Part shown: positions 17,752 to 27,354 of the stretch, one piece after another
How positions within the stretch are numbered: the first letter of the stretch is position 1
Layout of the letters: each line of letters opens with the position of its first letter
NCBI RefSeq assembly: GCF_008931805.1
Contig: NZ_CP044399.1
Coordinates: 496,001-560,000 of the forward strand
DNA length: 64,000 nt
Reading direction: 5' to 3'
Source: Moritella marina ATCC 15381
GTDB taxonomy: Bacteria; Pseudomonadota; Gammaproteobacteria; Enterobacterales; Moritellaceae
Program-made: the position numbers and the translations under genes
Notes under the pieces: generated by a model
The model's database searches: none
What the model was told of the DNA's origin: nothing
The model's input: the letters and a program-made list of their open reading frames with translations, nothing else

Positions 17752-19511
17752 ATGACTTCAATGATATTTGCTAATTCTCAAATCGCTATTCCACTGCAAT
17801 CCGACCTCAGTTATGCACTCATGAATGAGCAAATTACGCTGCAATTTAATGGGCTAGATAACCAGATAATTGATGATCACTTTGCTGTGCTGCAGTTTCC
17901 TACGCAGCTTGAACAGGATGCCAAAATCCTCGGTGATGGGTTTCAGATGTTGGCGCAAACGGGTGGTAGGTTGAATGCCCCACAAGATATTGGCCGTTGC
18001 CCCGATAATAGTGCCAGTTATCGTTTATACCCTGAACATGCAGCGAAGCGGTTTTATAATTATTTAGTCATTGAACAAACCGATGGATTTACCTTATTTG
18101 GTTTTACCTCGTGTCATCGTTTTGCTGGTTATTTTGAGATCCAACCACAGCAAGCAGGTATTAACATTACGGCTTTTATTGATGGTGAACATACGCAGAC
18201 GCAAGATTGGCGGAGTCAGCAGATGGAGGCGATTACTGTCATTAAAGGCACTGTGTTAGCTGATGTCTATGCCGATTATACTGTTAAGATCCAATCACAC
18301 CATCCGCGTCGCACTGGGGTAACTGCTGATGCGCCAGTCGGTTGGTGTTCTTGGTATGCTTATTACGCACAGGTAACAGGGCAACATATTTTAGATAATG
18401 TTGAAGTGATGTGCCATGGCCAATCTGAGTTGGAGTGGGTGCTGCTTGATGATGGTTATCAGGCTTTCATGGGGGATTGGTTAACACCTTCAGATAAATT
18501 TCCTAATGGTATTAAAAGCTTGTTACAGTCGATTAAAGCCCAGGGCAAGAAACCAGCGATTTGGTTAGCGCCGTTTATCGCTCAAGCTGAATCTGAAATA
18601 TTTAAACAGCATCCTGATTGGTTTATTCGTCATGCTAATGATGACTTGTTAAAAGGCGATTTGTTAAAAGCTGAAGATATTACCTATGGCGGTTGGCGTT
18701 GCACACCTTGGTATATCCTTGATACTTCTAATGTTGCAGTGCAAACACATTTAACTAACGTTGTTCGCACTATGCAGCAAGAGTGGGGCGTTGAGTTATT
18801 TAAGTTAGATGCAAATTACTGGGGTAGCTTACGTGGTCAGCGACTACAGAAAGGCATCACAGGTGTTGAAGCGTATCGTTTAGGCATGCAGGCGATTATT
18901 GACGGTGCGGGTGATGCCTTGGTGCTTGGTTGTAATGCGCCAATGTGGCCGTCGCTGGGATTAGTCGATGCGATGCGGGTATCTGATGATGTTGAACGTC
19001 GACCTGAGCGCTTTGAGCAAATAGCCAAAGAGACGTTTAATCGTAGTTGGCAGCATCGCCAATTATGGCAAATAGATCCTGATTGCATCACCTTAACGTC
19101 GTTAGTTGACCAAGGTACGGAGCAAGCAAACTATGTATTTCATCGTGATGTGATCTTGGCTGCTGGTGGCTTAACCTTATCTGGCGATCCGTTACCGTTA
19201 TTAACGGCATTTGCTCGACGACTTGGACTAAGCTACTTACTCGTCAGCGCTTAAGCCAAGAATCGGCACAGTTCCAATCGTTAGCCAATAACCACAGTAT
19301 TTTAAAATTAGCCCATCAGTATCAACTGCACTGTTTGTTTAATTACGCCGATAAGGTGGCCGTTGAGCACACTTTAGTGGCAGACTCTCCGGTGATGTGG
19401 CGAGATCTCTGGACTGGTGAAGCGCTGCATCCGCGGCCAATCGCTAGCTTAACGGTAAAATTGGAAGCTGGGCTAAGCAGTCGCGCTATTATTATGTCGG
19501 CTGTTTCATAA
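17752..19511 (+). CDS. GH36 glycosidase (alpha-galactosidase type), frameshifted near the C-terminus
   Basis: The first frame gives 500 residues (17752-19254) with GH36 hallmarks: an N-terminal beta-sandwich, GWCSWYAYYAQVTGQHI, the nucleophile region LFKLDANYWGS and the acid/base region MRVSDDVERRPERF. It stops soon after GDPLPLLTAFARRLGL. The missing C-terminal beta-domain follows in another frame: LLTRQRLSQESAQFQSLANN to SSRAIIMSAVS, with a stop at 19511. The shift is between about 19215 and 19240. Restored length is about 585 residues. GH36 includes alpha-galactosidase, raffinose-family and alpha-N-acetylgalactosaminidase activities; in a mal cluster an alpha-glucan role is conceivable. 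Disrupted gene or assembly indel. Confidence 0.8.
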
Positions 19512-19961
19512 CCGTTTTAATGTTAATTCCTTAGGTTAGTGCTTTTTAATCTCTGTCGCTTGTTTAACTCTCGCTTAACTCTTGTTTAATTCTCTAACGT
19601 TTAGGCAAGTGCAAGGTGATCTAGATTGGCGAATAACGCGACTTAAATCACTTAAATTAATTCATACCCCCCCATAAAACGCGAGTCATATCACGCTGAC
19701 TCGCATGCAATCTAGAAGTCGACACATCTACGCCTAGGCTAAACCTAAACTACACCTAAACGACTCCTCCTTGAATTTGTAGGCGTAGGAGGATGTTGGC
19801 ATTTACGGATTAAGGCAAGATTCATCCATCGAAAATTTATTTAGTTTTAACTTTAAATTTAACCTTAACTTTAGCCTTAACTTTGAACCTGCCGTTTTGA
19901 TCTTAAAACCAGATTAGAACCGGACTAACACAAAAGTGCCGTATTAACATTAGGATGTAAG
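19512..19961 (+). promoter_or_regulatory. malP upstream region with MalT-box-like motifs
   Basis: Opposed GGAGGA cores occur at 19765-19770 (minus strand, TCCTCC) and 19788-19793 (plus strand). CTACGCC at 19728-19734 mirrors GGCGTAG at 19782-19788. The combination GGCGTAGG with a nearby GGATG and GTTGG is also present upstream of malE (3481-3505). These are probably MalT sites controlling malPQ; they end about 170 bases before malP, rather far, and the stretch between is AT-rich with short TTAACTTTA-like repeats (about 19846-19885). No gene is visible. Confidence 0.5.
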
Positions 19962-22418
19962 ATGAAATCGACAGTAAATAAAAGCTTTGATAAAACAGCA
20001 TTCCAAGCCGCCGTTAATAGATACCTAACGACAAAACTAGTCACAGTACCAGCGCAAGCAGATGCCCACACGTGGCGCTTAGCAATGGAGTATGCGCTAG
20101 CAGAAACAACCACAATGAACTTGTTGGCTACCGAACAAGATCCGAAAATACAAAATGCCCGTAGCGTTAATTACCTCTCACTAGAATTTCTGATTGGCCG
20201 TTTGACGGGTAATAACCTGATTAGCATGGGCCTGTATGAAGACGTAACAGTTGCGATGGCTGAGTTTGGCCAAAACCTCACTGACTTATTAGAAGAAGAG
20301 CGCGACCCAGCACTCGGTAATGGTGGTTTAGGCCGCTTAGCTGCTTGTTTCATGGATTCACTCGCCGCTGAAGAATACCCAGCAGTGGGTTATGGCTTAC
20401 ATTATGAATATGGTCTGTTTAAGCAAAGCTTTGATGATGGACGTCAGCAAGAAGCGCCGGATGTATGGCGTGATGAAACGGGTTACCCTTGGGAAGTTAT
20501 TCGTCCTGAGTTAGCGCAAAAAGTCGGTTTTTATGGTCATGTTGAAGAATACACAGATAATGATCGCATCAGCCAACGCCGCTGGGTACCAGGTTTACAA
20601 GTAGAAGGTATGGCGTGGGATTTACCGATTGTTGGTTATAACAATAATTCGGTGTATCCACTGCGTTTATGGGAATGTCGAGCGCCTGCACCGTTTAATC
20701 TTGATCGTTTTGACGAAGGTAATTATGTTGCAGCGCAAGCGAGCAATATTCAAGCTGGTAACCTAACCAAAGTATTATATCCAAATGATAATCACGATAA
20801 AGGTAAAGAACTTCGCTTAATGCAGCAGTATTTTCATTGTGCTTGTTCGGTTGCGGATATTTTACGTCGCCATAAAGCAGCTGGTCATGCCATCACCGAT
20901 TTAGCTAAGTTAGAGTCTATTCAACTTAACGATACCCATCCAACGATTGCCATTCCGGAATTATTACGCATCTTGCTTGATGAGCATAAGTTAAGCTGGG
21001 ATGACGCGTGGGCGATTAGCTCAAAAACCTTTGCTTATACTAACCATACTTTACTGCCAGAGGCACTAGAGACTTGGGGTGAAAACTTGATGATGACGTT
21101 ATTACCACGTCACATGGAGATCATTTTTGATATCAACTTACGTCTAATGGGCGCAGTTGCAGACAAATGGCCAAACGATTTAGATAAATTACGCAAGCTG
21201 TCAATTATCCAAGAAGGTAGCGAGCGCCGCGTACGCATGGCGAACTTATGTGTTGCCAGTACTTACGCTGTAAACGGTGTGGCGGCAATGCACTCCGAGC
21301 TAGTGAAACGTGATTTATTCCCTGAGTTTAATGAATTATTCCCGGGTCGATTACATAACGTCACCAATGGTGTTACGCCACGTCGTTGGGTGAAGTTCTG
21401 TAACCCATTATTGTCAGATTTGATTAGCAGTAAAATTGGTAATGGCTGGATAAAAGATCTCGACCAGTTAACCAAATTAGAAAAATTTGCCGACAATAGT
21501 CAATTTCAAGCTGACTTTATGCAAGTGAAAAAAGCCAATAAACAGCGTTTAGCGGATTGGGTTGCTGAGCACATGGATATTACCTTAAATCCAGATGCCA
21601 TCTTTGATGTACAGATTAAACGCCTGCATGAATATAAGCGCCAGCACCTTAATTTATTACATATTTTATCGCTGTATCATCGTTTAATTAACGATGCTGA
21701 TTTCAGTATGCAGCCTCGAGTGTTTATTTTTGCTTCAAAAGCAGCGCCAGGATATGAGCTAGCTAAAGAAATTATCTTTGCAATTAACAAGGTGGCAGAA
21801 AAGATTAACAACGATCTGCGAATCGGTGATACCTTGAAAGTAGTATTTATGCCCGATTATCGTGTTAGCCTTGCCGAGATCATTATCCCAGCTGCAGATG
21901 TGTCAGAACAGATCTCGACAGCGGGTAAAGAAGCCTCTGGTACCGGTAATATGAAGATGGCACTTAATGGTGCATTGACGATTGGTACGATGGATGGTGC
22001 TAACGTTGAGATCCGTGAAGAAGTAGGCGATGACAACATCTTTATCTTTGGTCTTAATGTTGATGAAGTACAAGCACTACAGGCGCAAGGTTATAACGCC
22101 AATGACTATTATAATTCAGACCGATTACTGCGTGCTTCGTTAGATTTATTACAAGGTGATGAATTTACGCCGGGTCAACCTGGCTTATTGAATGCCACGC
22201 GCCATAGCTTATTAGAAGGCGGCGACCCGTATCTGGCATTAGCTGACTTTGCTGATTATGTACAAGCGCAAGCACGCATTGATAAGCAATATTGTGATCA
22301 GCAAGGCTGGGCAAAAATGGCAATTTTAAACACTGCACGTAATGGTAAGTTCAGCTCTGATCGCAGTATTCGTGATTATGCTAACAACATTTGGCAATTA
22401 AACGCGGTTAGCCGTTAA
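19962..22418 (+). CDS. malP: Maltodextrin/glycogen phosphorylase
   Basis: The 818-residue GT35 phosphorylase releases glucose-1-phosphate from alpha-1,4-glucans. Family motifs include EERDPALGNGGLGRLAACFM, YGLHYEYGLFKQ, NDTHPTIAIPELLRILLD, HNVTNGVTPRRW and the pyridoxal-phosphate lysine in EASGTGNMKMALNGALTIGT. Length is nearer E. coli GlgP (815) than MalP (797), but it is directly followed by malQ and preceded by MalT-like sites, so I name it malP; glgP is the alternative and one enzyme may serve both roles. ATG at 19962 follows TTAGGATGTAAG. Confidence 0.93.
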   Translation: MKSTVNKSFDKTAFQAAVNRYLTTKLVTVPAQADAHTWRLAMEYALAETTTMNLLATEQDPKIQNARSVNYLSLEFLIGRLTGNNLISMGLYEDVTVAMAEFGQNLTDLLEEERDPALGNGGLGRLAACFMDSLAAEEYPAVGYGLHYEYGLFKQSFDDGRQQEAPDVWRDETGYPWEVIRPELAQKVGFYGHVEEYTDNDRISQRRWVPGLQVEGMAWDLPIVGYNNNSVYPLRLWECRAPAPFNLDRFDEGNYVAAQASNIQAGNLTKVLYPNDNHDKGKELRLMQQYFHCACSVADILRRHKAAGHAITDLAKLESIQLNDTHPTIAIPELLRILLDEHKLSWDDAWAISSKTFAYTNHTLLPEALETWGENLMMTLLPRHMEIIFDINLRLMGAVADKWPNDLDKLRKLSIIQEGSERRVRMANLCVASTYAVNGVAAMHSELVKRDLFPEFNELFPGRLHNVTNGVTPRRWVKFCNPLLSDLISSKIGNGWIKDLDQLTKLEKFADNSQFQADFMQVKKANKQRLADWVAEHMDITLNPDAIFDVQIKRLHEYKRQHLNLLHILSLYHRLINDADFSMQPRVFIFASKAAPGYELAKEIIFAINKVAEKINNDLRIGDTLKVVFMPDYRVSLAEIIIPAADVSEQISTAGKEASGTGNMKMALNGALTIGTMDGANVEIREEVGDDNIFIFGLNVDEVQALQAQGYNANDYYNSDRLLRASLDLLQGDEFTPGQPGLLNATRHSLLEGGDPYLALADFADYVQAQARIDKQYCDQQGWAKMAILNTARNGKFSSDRSIRDYANNIWQLNAVSR

Positions 22419-22436
22419 GTATTCATGGAGGATAGA

Positions 22437-24632
22437 ATGGAACAAAGTAATGTGCTGAAACAAGTTGCTGCACAGGCGGGTATAGCAGATAGCTATACCA
22501 ACGCTTGGGGTAACAATGAATTAGTTTCTGATGAAACGCTAACCAGTTTATTAGCTGCGCTAGGTTATGATACCGAATCTGAACAAGCACTACTGGCGTC
22601 AGCTGATAAGAAACACCAAACACCGATTTTAGCGGCGGTAAAAGTCGTTAAAGCAGGCGAAGCTATTCACATAGAGTTGAACTTGGGCAGCAGTGCTCGA
22701 GTCAGTGACTTTAGCTGGCAGCTAACCACTGAACAAGGTGAAGTGATTGAAGGTTACTTACAATCACAAATCGTTAGCGATGCCCGTGATAAAGGCGGGG
22801 TGCTGACCTTTTCGTTACCGGGTGATTTAGCCTTGGGTTATCACCAATTGCAGGTATTACGCCGTCGTCGTAAATCACCGTATGAAATGACGCTGATTGT
22901 TGCGCCGAAAGCGTGTTACAAACAGCCTGCGATTGCACAGGGTAATAAGTCTTGGGGCCCAAGCATTCAGTTGTATACCCTAAAAACCGATCATAACTGG
23001 GGTATTGGTGACTTTGGCGATTTGAAACAGCTGGTGGCTGATATTGCTGCCCGTGGTGGTAACTTTGTTGGCTTGAACCCAATTCATTCTTTATTCCCAG
23101 CTAACCCTGAAGGCGCTAGCCCGTACAGCCCATCATCGCGTCGCTGGTTAAACCTGTTATACATTGACGTATCAGCAGTGCCTGAATTTGCTTTATGTTC
23201 TGCTGCGCAACAACGTGTTGGTAGCAATGAATTTCAACAAGGATTACATGCGGTACGTGCAACGGAGTGGGTCGATTACAGCGAAGTATCACGTTTAAAA
23301 ATGAGTGTGTTACCGCTGTTATTTATCGAGTTTCAGCAACGTCACTTAGCGACGAATAGCACTCGAGCGCAAGCGTTCACTGCGTTTGTTGCTAAAGGGG
23401 GTGAAAGCTTATTACATCAAGCAACCTTTGATGCGTTGCATCGACAACTGCATGATAAAGACGATAGCGTGTGGGGGTGGCAAGTATTCCCAGCTGAACT
23501 ACGTGATATTAACAGCGATGCAGTACAAACATTTATTAAACAAAATCAACCTGCCATTCAGCAATATATGTACTTGCAGTGGGTTGCTGATGAGCAGATT
23601 GGCGATGTGCAGAAGTTTGCTTTAGAACAAGGTATGCACATGGGACTTTACCGCGATCTAGCGGTGGGTGTTGCTGATAGTGGTGCGGAAGTGTGGGCTG
23701 ATGACGGCACCTTATGTCAAGACGTTAGCATTGGCGCGCCGCCGGATGTATTAGGTCCTTTAGGGCAGAACTGGGGATTACCACCGCTGAATCCAGCGCA
23801 GTTAAAAGCCACTGCTTATGATGCTTTTATTCAGCTATTACGTGCCAACATGCAGCATTGTGGTGCGTTGCGTATCGACCACGTATTAGGTCTTTTACGT
23901 CTGTGGTGGATACCGAAAGGTGAAAAAGCCACGTCTGGCGCTTACATGTATTATCCAGTGCAAGATATGCTGGCTATTTTGGCGTTAGAGAGCCAACGTC
24001 ATCAGTGCGCTGTGATTGGTGAAGATTTGGGTACTGTACCTGACGAGATCGTTAGCTTGTTAAGTGAAGCGGGTATTCATTCTTACAAAGTATTCTTTTT
24101 TGAAACTGCGGAGGATGGTGGTTACTTCTCACCTGCGCATTACCAACCGCAATCAATGGCAACTTTATGTACGCATGATATGCCGACATTACGTGGCTTC
24201 TGGCATTGTGAAGATCTTAAATTAGGCCAAACCATCGGCCTATATCCAGATCAATCTCAGCTAAATGGACTGTTTGATGATCGCAGCAAGTCGAAACAAG
24301 AAATACTCAATAGTGTCTCTTGGCACGGCAAACTGGCTGAATCTGTAGGCCGTAATGCCGATTATGTACCGATGGACCAAGCACTGAGTAACAGCCTGCA
24401 ATTACATTTAGCCGCAGGTTCAAGTAGCTTGTTGAGTTTACAGCTCGAAGATTGGTTAGCGATGGATAAGCCTGTTAACGTTCCTGGTACGGTGGACGAA
24501 TACCCGAACTGGCGTCGTAAACTATCTGCTACATTAGATGACATGTTTAACTGCCCGAATGTGAATTATTTAGCGGCAGAATTGACAGCTGCACGTGCTA
24601 AAGCCAGCGAATGTGCAGATGAACTGGTTTAA
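22437..24632 (+). CDS. malQ: 4-alpha-glucanotransferase (amylomaltase)
   Basis: The GH77 enzyme of about 731 residues transfers maltosyl and longer units between maltodextrins in the cytosol. Motifs: WGIGDFGDLKQLV, NPIHSLFPANPEGASPYSPSSRRW, the nucleophile in ALRIDHVLGLLRLWWIP, the acid/base in AVIGEDLGTVPDEI, and LCTHDMPTLRGFW. The N-terminal about 140 residues are the extension found in enterobacterial-type MalQ. I chose ATG 22437, not 22425, because GGAGG at 22427-22431 is an ideal ribosome-binding site for it. It starts 18 bases after malP, so the two form an operon. Confidence 0.94.
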   Translation: MEQSNVLKQVAAQAGIADSYTNAWGNNELVSDETLTSLLAALGYDTESEQALLASADKKHQTPILAAVKVVKAGEAIHIELNLGSSARVSDFSWQLTTEQGEVIEGYLQSQIVSDARDKGGVLTFSLPGDLALGYHQLQVLRRRRKSPYEMTLIVAPKACYKQPAIAQGNKSWGPSIQLYTLKTDHNWGIGDFGDLKQLVADIAARGGNFVGLNPIHSLFPANPEGASPYSPSSRRWLNLLYIDVSAVPEFALCSAAQQRVGSNEFQQGLHAVRATEWVDYSEVSRLKMSVLPLLFIEFQQRHLATNSTRAQAFTAFVAKGGESLLHQATFDALHRQLHDKDDSVWGWQVFPAELRDINSDAVQTFIKQNQPAIQQYMYLQWVADEQIGDVQKFALEQGMHMGLYRDLAVGVADSGAEVWADDGTLCQDVSIGAPPDVLGPLGQNWGLPPLNPAQLKATAYDAFIQLLRANMQHCGALRIDHVLGLLRLWWIPKGEKATSGAYMYYPVQDMLAILALESQRHQCAVIGEDLGTVPDEIVSLLSEAGIHSYKVFFFETAEDGGYFSPAHYQPQSMATLCTHDMPTLRGFWHCEDLKLGQTIGLYPDQSQLNGLFDDRSKSKQEILNSVSWHGKLAESVGRNADYVPMDQALSNSLQLHLAAGSSSLLSLQLEDWLAMDKPVNVPGTVDEYPNWRRKLSATLDDMFNCPNVNYLAAELTAARAKASECADELV

Positions 24633-24710
24633 TTTGTGATAAATTAGCAACGACAACAGTTTAAGTTAATTACGATATAAATTTAAATTAAGCATTATAT
24701 TAGTTAATGA

Positions 24711-24747
24711 AACAAGGAGTCTGGTTTACCAGCCTCCTTGTTTTGCT
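24711..24747 (+). terminator. Intrinsic terminator between malQ and glgB
   Basis: AACAAGGAG (24711-24719) pairs with CTCCTTGTT (24734-24742), with an inner CTGG/CCAG stem and a TTTA loop; TTTTGCTTTA follows. It lies about 80 bases after malQ. It should end malPQ, although partial read-through into glgB is possible because the glgB ribosome-binding site follows at once. Confidence 0.8.
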
Positions 24748-24770
24748 TTAATGAGAAGAAGGATATTTCA

Positions 24771-26711
24771 ATGCAGGCGACTTCAAAAGCAGCTGTGATC
24801 CACAACCTTGAAGCATACTCTGGCTTAATGCCGAGTATGGAAACATTACATACCCCAAAACTCATGCACAAGGAGATGGGCGCGCAGTGTGTTAGTTTTA
24901 TGCATAACGGCCTGCGTGTATCCGGTGTACGCTTTTTAGTATTTGCACCGCATGCCAGCAAAGTCAGTGTCGTGGGGGATTTTAATGACTGGAATACCAA
25001 CGATCATGCTTTGCGTCAATTAGATGCGGGTCTGTGGGGGGTATTTATTGCCGACTTACAGGTTGGTGAGCGTTATAAATTTGCTATCGTTGACCATGCT
25101 GGTAAGAGCTTACCGCATAAAGCCGATCCATGGGGCGCACATGCCGAGCAGTATCCGTCGTTTGCCTCATTGGTATATCAACAAGATAGCTATCAATGGC
25201 AAGATGATACATGGCAGCAACGCCCTGTAACAGCTAAGCACAAACAAGCATTATCATTTTATGAATTGCATGTTGGTTCGTGGTTACGTAATGACGAGGG
25301 TGAGTTCTTAACATACCGAGAATTGGCCGCAAAGCTGATCCCGTACTTACAAAAAATGCATTACACCCATGTCGAATTGATGCCGATCTCAGAACATCCA
25401 TTTTACGGTTCTTGGGGTTATCAACCTATTGGCATGTTTGCGCCGACCAGTCGCTTTGGCAATCCTGATGATTTTAAATTTTTTGTCGATCAGTGTCACC
25501 AAGCGGGTATTGGCGTGATCATCGATTGGGTACCTGCCCATTTTCCTGAAGATGACCACGGACTCGCTAATTTTGATGGTACGCCATTATTTAATGATCC
25601 AGATCCGAAACGCGGTTGGCATCAAGACTGGCACAGTTATATTTATGATTGTGGCCGTGACCATGTACAACGATTCTTAGTATCGAATAGTTTGTATTGG
25701 TTAGAGCAGTTTCATGTTGATGGTATCCGTGTTGATGCGGTGGCGTCGATGTTGTATCTGGATTATTCGCGTAATGATGGCGAGTGGATCCCGAATTGCG
25801 ATGGTGGTAATCACAACTACGATACCATTAAGGTATTAAAGTGGATGAACGAAGAAGTGTATACCCACTTTCCTAATGCGATGACGATTGCAGAAGAGTC
25901 GACAGCCTATCCAGGTGTATCGAAACCGACTTTCTTGGGCGGATTAGGGTTTGGCTTTAAATGGAATATGGGCTGGATGCACGATAGCTTGAGCTATATG
26001 CAAGAACAGCCGATTAACCGTCAATACCATCACGATACCATCACGTTCCCGTTAGTTTATGCGTTTAGTGAAAACTATGTATTGGCTTTATCGCATGATG
26101 AAGTTGTATACGGTAAAGGTTCGTTACTGGGTAAAATGCCGGGTGATGAATGGCAGAAGTTTGCTAATTTACGTGCCTATACCGGTTATATGTACGGCCA
26201 ACCGGGTAAGAAACTCAACTTTATGGGCGCTGAATTAGGCCAATTAGCCGAGTGGAACCATGATGCTCAGCTTGATTGGGGTATATTGGCTAATCCCAAT
26301 AATGTCGGTGTTCAGCGCTTAACGGCAGATTTAAATCAACTTTATCAGGCACAAGCGGCCTTGTATCAACTGGATTGCGACCCAGCTGGTTTTGAATGGC
26401 GCTTACAAGATAATAAATCTGAAAGTGTACTCGCCCATGAACGTATTAGTGACAATGGCGAACGTATCTTGGTGATCAGTAACTTTACGCCGATCCCAAG
26501 AGATAATTTCCGCCTCGGTGTACCGAATGCTGGTCGTTATGAGTTGTTATTAAATACTGATGCTGGCTGTTACGCGGGTAGTAATTATCCACTTGTTAGC
26601 AGCGCAGATAGTGAGAAAGTACAGAGTCAGGGACTTAGTGATTCAGTGCGATTAACTCTGCCGCCGTTATCGACGGTGTTTTATCGTTGGCTGCCAGTAA
26701 TAAAGGCATAA
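24771..26711 (+). CDS. glgB: 1,4-alpha-glucan branching enzyme
   Basis: The enzyme of about 646 residues introduces alpha-1,6 branches into glycogen. After a short leader comes a CBM48 domain ([20 protein letters not shown]), then a GH13 barrel with [45 protein letters not shown] (nucleophile Asp), [16 protein letters not shown] (acid/base Glu) and [15 protein letters not shown]. coli GlgB has about 728 residues and an extra N-terminal module, so this is the shorter single-CBM48 form. ATG 24771 has an AGAAGGAT box; an in-frame TTG at 24738 lies inside the terminator and is rejected. No glgC/glgA are nearby. Confidence 0.95.
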   Translation: MQATSKAAVIHNLEAYSGLMPSMETLHTPKLMHKEMGAQCVSFMHNGLRVSGVRFLVFAPHASKVSVVGDFNDWNTNDHALRQLDAGLWGVFIADLQVGERYKFAIVDHAGKSLPHKADPWGAHAEQYPSFASLVYQQDSYQWQDDTWQQRPVTAKHKQALSFYELHVGSWLRNDEGEFLTYRELAAKLIPYLQKMHYTHVELMPISEHPFYGSWGYQPIGMFAPTSRFGNPDDFKFFVDQCHQAGIGVIIDWVPAHFPEDDHGLANFDGTPLFNDPDPKRGWHQDWHSYIYDCGRDHVQRFLVSNSLYWLEQFHVDGIRVDAVASMLYLDYSRNDGEWIPNCDGGNHNYDTIKVLKWMNEEVYTHFPNAMTIAEESTAYPGVSKPTFLGGLGFGFKWNMGWMHDSLSYMQEQPINRQYHHDTITFPLVYAFSENYVLALSHDEVVYGKGSLLGKMPGDEWQKFANLRAYTGYMYGQPGKKLNFMGAELGQLAEWNHDAQLDWGILANPNNVGVQRLTADLNQLYQAQAALYQLDCDPAGFEWRLQDNKSESVLAHERISDNGERILVISNFTPIPRDNFRLGVPNAGRYELLLNTDAGCYAGSNYPLVSSADSEKVQSQGLSDSVRLTLPPLSTVFYRWLPVIKA

Positions 26712-26731
26712 AATAGTCATGGCTGGAACTG

Positions 26732-26768
26732 AAAGGCAAGGTGAGTAATCTTCTTGCCTTTTTTGTTT
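26732..26768 (+). terminator. Intrinsic terminator of glgB
   Basis: AAAGGCAAG (26732-26740) pairs with CTTGCCTTT (26753-26761) and runs into TTTTTTGTTTCTT. It is 20 bases after the glgB stop and has a textbook shape. Confidence 0.85.
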
Positions 26769-26802
26769 CTTGTTATCGGACTCGCTATTAGCCGTGGTAA
26801 TG

Positions 26803-27018
26803 TTAGCGACTTGAAGGAAAGTATTTTCTTGCGTATTCCGCGGATTTAGCCAATATAATCATTGATGGGATGACAACCACAAAACCTAATGCAAATATTA
26901 GTTCGTGGTTTTCGAGTAATTCATACGCCGAATAAAAAGGAATGAGCACTAATATCAAAATATGTAACTTGTGTAGTGTTGGATTCGCGATCGAAAACTT
27001 GCAATATTGCCTAATCAT
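26803..27018 (-). CDS. Small two-helix membrane protein, unknown
   Basis: The 71-residue protein has two predicted membrane helices (about 17-34 and 40-57) separated by ELLENHE, and ends with a basic tail EYARKYFPSSR. The upstream charge pattern (MIRQYCK) fits a normal start. I do not recognise the family. It stands alone between the glgB terminator and the OmpA-family gene. A short hydrophobic frame in AT-rich DNA could be fortuitous, but the length and charge layout favour a real gene. Confidence 0.5.
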   Translation of the reverse strand: MIRQYCKFSIANPTLHKLHILILVLIPFYSAYELLENHELIFALGFVVVIPSMIILAKSAEYARKYFPSSR

Positions 27019-27309
27019 AATTATCCACAGTAAAGTGTACGGTTATACTTCTGATTCTTGATTATACGTAATTAGACATGTGTTTAAATAGCAGTAAAGC
27101 ACATAAATACTTAAATATGCATTTGGGAGTAGAGTTTATACACCAATTTTATATAAGCTATTTAGTATGTATTTAAACGCTGGTCATGACCTATTTGTGT
27201 TAACGGATGATTTCATTTTATAGTTCATGCACTTATCTCATTCGATGGAACTCTGTGCCGAAATAATCATATTTTTAATACGCATTTATTAAATTAAGCA
27301 CTTTCCATA
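27019..27309. other. Intergenic stretch, promoter region only
   Basis: AT-rich, no credible gene. It should hold divergent promoters for the small membrane protein and the OmpA-family gene. No operator recognised apart from the hairpin listed next. Confidence 0.4.
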
Positions 27310-27354
27310 TTCATCAACTAGCCTTGTTAAAAAAACAAGGAGATAGTTGATGAA
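27310..27354 (+). promoter_or_regulatory. Leader hairpin enclosing the ribosome-binding site and start codon of the OmpA-family gene
   Basis: TTCATCAACTA (27310-27320) pairs perfectly with TAGTTGATGAA (27344-27354), which contains the ATG at 27350-27352. Inside, CCTTGTT (27322-27328) pairs with AACAAGG (27334-27340), covering half of the AAGGAG ribosome-binding site, with an A5 loop. The total is 18 paired bases interrupted by a 1x3 internal loop. No T-run follows, so it is not a terminator. In mRNA it would hide both initiation signals, as in RNA thermometers and other translational switches. Confidence 0.6.

Noticed and set aside
24738-24770. Upstream TTG start of glgB
   Set aside because: It lies in the right arm of the malQ terminator; ATG 24771 has the ribosome-binding site.
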